Shown here: positions 5,927 through 6,050 of the stretch, piece by piece
How the letters are laid out: every line of letters begins with the position of its first letter
Numbering within the stretch: position 1 is the stretch's first letter
NCBI GenBank assembly: GCA_030689795.1
Contig: JAUYEO010000106.1
Location: 1-6,050 of the forward strand
Reading direction: 5' to 3'
Length of the DNA stretch: 6,050 nt
Origin: Desulfobacterales bacterium
GTDB lineage: Bacteria; Desulfobacterota; Desulfobacteria; Desulfobacterales; RPRI01
The notes under the pieces: model-generated
What the model saw: only the letters and a program-made list of their open reading frames with translations
What the model was told of the DNA's origin: nothing
Databases searched by the model: none
Position numbers and translations under genes: made by a program

Positions 5927-6050
5927 AAGTCATATGCGAACGGATTTGAGATTTTTGGGGAATAGATTTTTAAGGAACTGAGCGTTAAAAATCACAAGCT
6001 GTTTGAGGGCGTTAGCCCGAGTTCTTGTGATTTAGCGAAGTGACTTAAAA
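5919..6050 (-). repeat. MITE-like palindromic repeat, right copy (cut by window end)
   Basis: This is the inverted copy of positions 44-175: 127 of 132 bases agree without gaps. It shows the terminal GTAAAAAGTC (5922-5931), the stem AAATCACAAG (5989-5998) with CTTGTGATTT (6024-6033), and the inner pair GGGC (6007-6010) with GCCC (6015-6018). The far terminal repeat is not reached, so roughly 43 bases are missing beyond the window. A base differing in the inner loop still leaves the hairpin pairable in both copies. Confidence 0.85.

Noticed and set aside
1..6050. CRISPR array, tRNA, rRNA, integrase, transposase, toxin-antitoxin or defence genes
   Set aside because: No spaced direct repeats, no RNA gene signatures and no protein of these families were seen on either strand.

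Overview
The window reads as a piece of a dissimilatory sulfate-reducing bacterium, most likely a Desulfobacterota member of the Desulfobacteraceae type. The basis is a complete aprBA pair for adenylylsulfate (APS) reductase, strong Shine-Dalgarno sites, and a cysteine-cluster protein and SDR of kinds I associate with this group. The taxon is an inference; the aprBA identification is firm.

Layout from left to right. Positions 1-175 hold a MITE-like palindromic repeat, followed by a second inverted repeat (212-281). A strong rho-independent terminator (304-336) closes the minus-strand aprBA operon: aprA at 371-2341 and aprB at 2414-2845. About 510 bases (2846-3356) then separate aprBA from a plus-strand pair, with two candidate back-to-back promoters near 3070-3132. 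The plus-strand pair is a YkgJ-type cysteine-cluster protein (3357-4097) and, 19 bases later, a short-chain dehydrogenase/reductase (SDR, 4117-4932) that lacks the usual catalytic lysine. The SDR stop codon runs straight into a roughly 285-base imperfect palindrome (4933-5211). A minus-strand XRE-cupin regulator (5236-5874) converges on it. The window ends (5919-6050) inside an inverted copy of the repeat that begins it, about 96% identical over 132 aligned bases.

Functionally, AprAB reduces APS to sulfite in the cytoplasm and is the one clear pathway enzyme here. Its usual companions sat and qmoABC are not visible. The YkgJ-SDR pair looks co-transcribed and has no assignable pathway. The XRE-cupin regulator could control it, but nothing in the sequence proves that.

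The less ordinary material is the repeats and the SDR. Three or four independent inverted-repeat structures punctuate the gene block, and both window edges lie in copies of one repeat, as expected for an assembly contig broken at repeats or for a block bracketed by mobile repeats. No CRISPR array, tRNA, rRNA, transposase or phage gene was seen, and I do not see a convincing new defence or mobile system.
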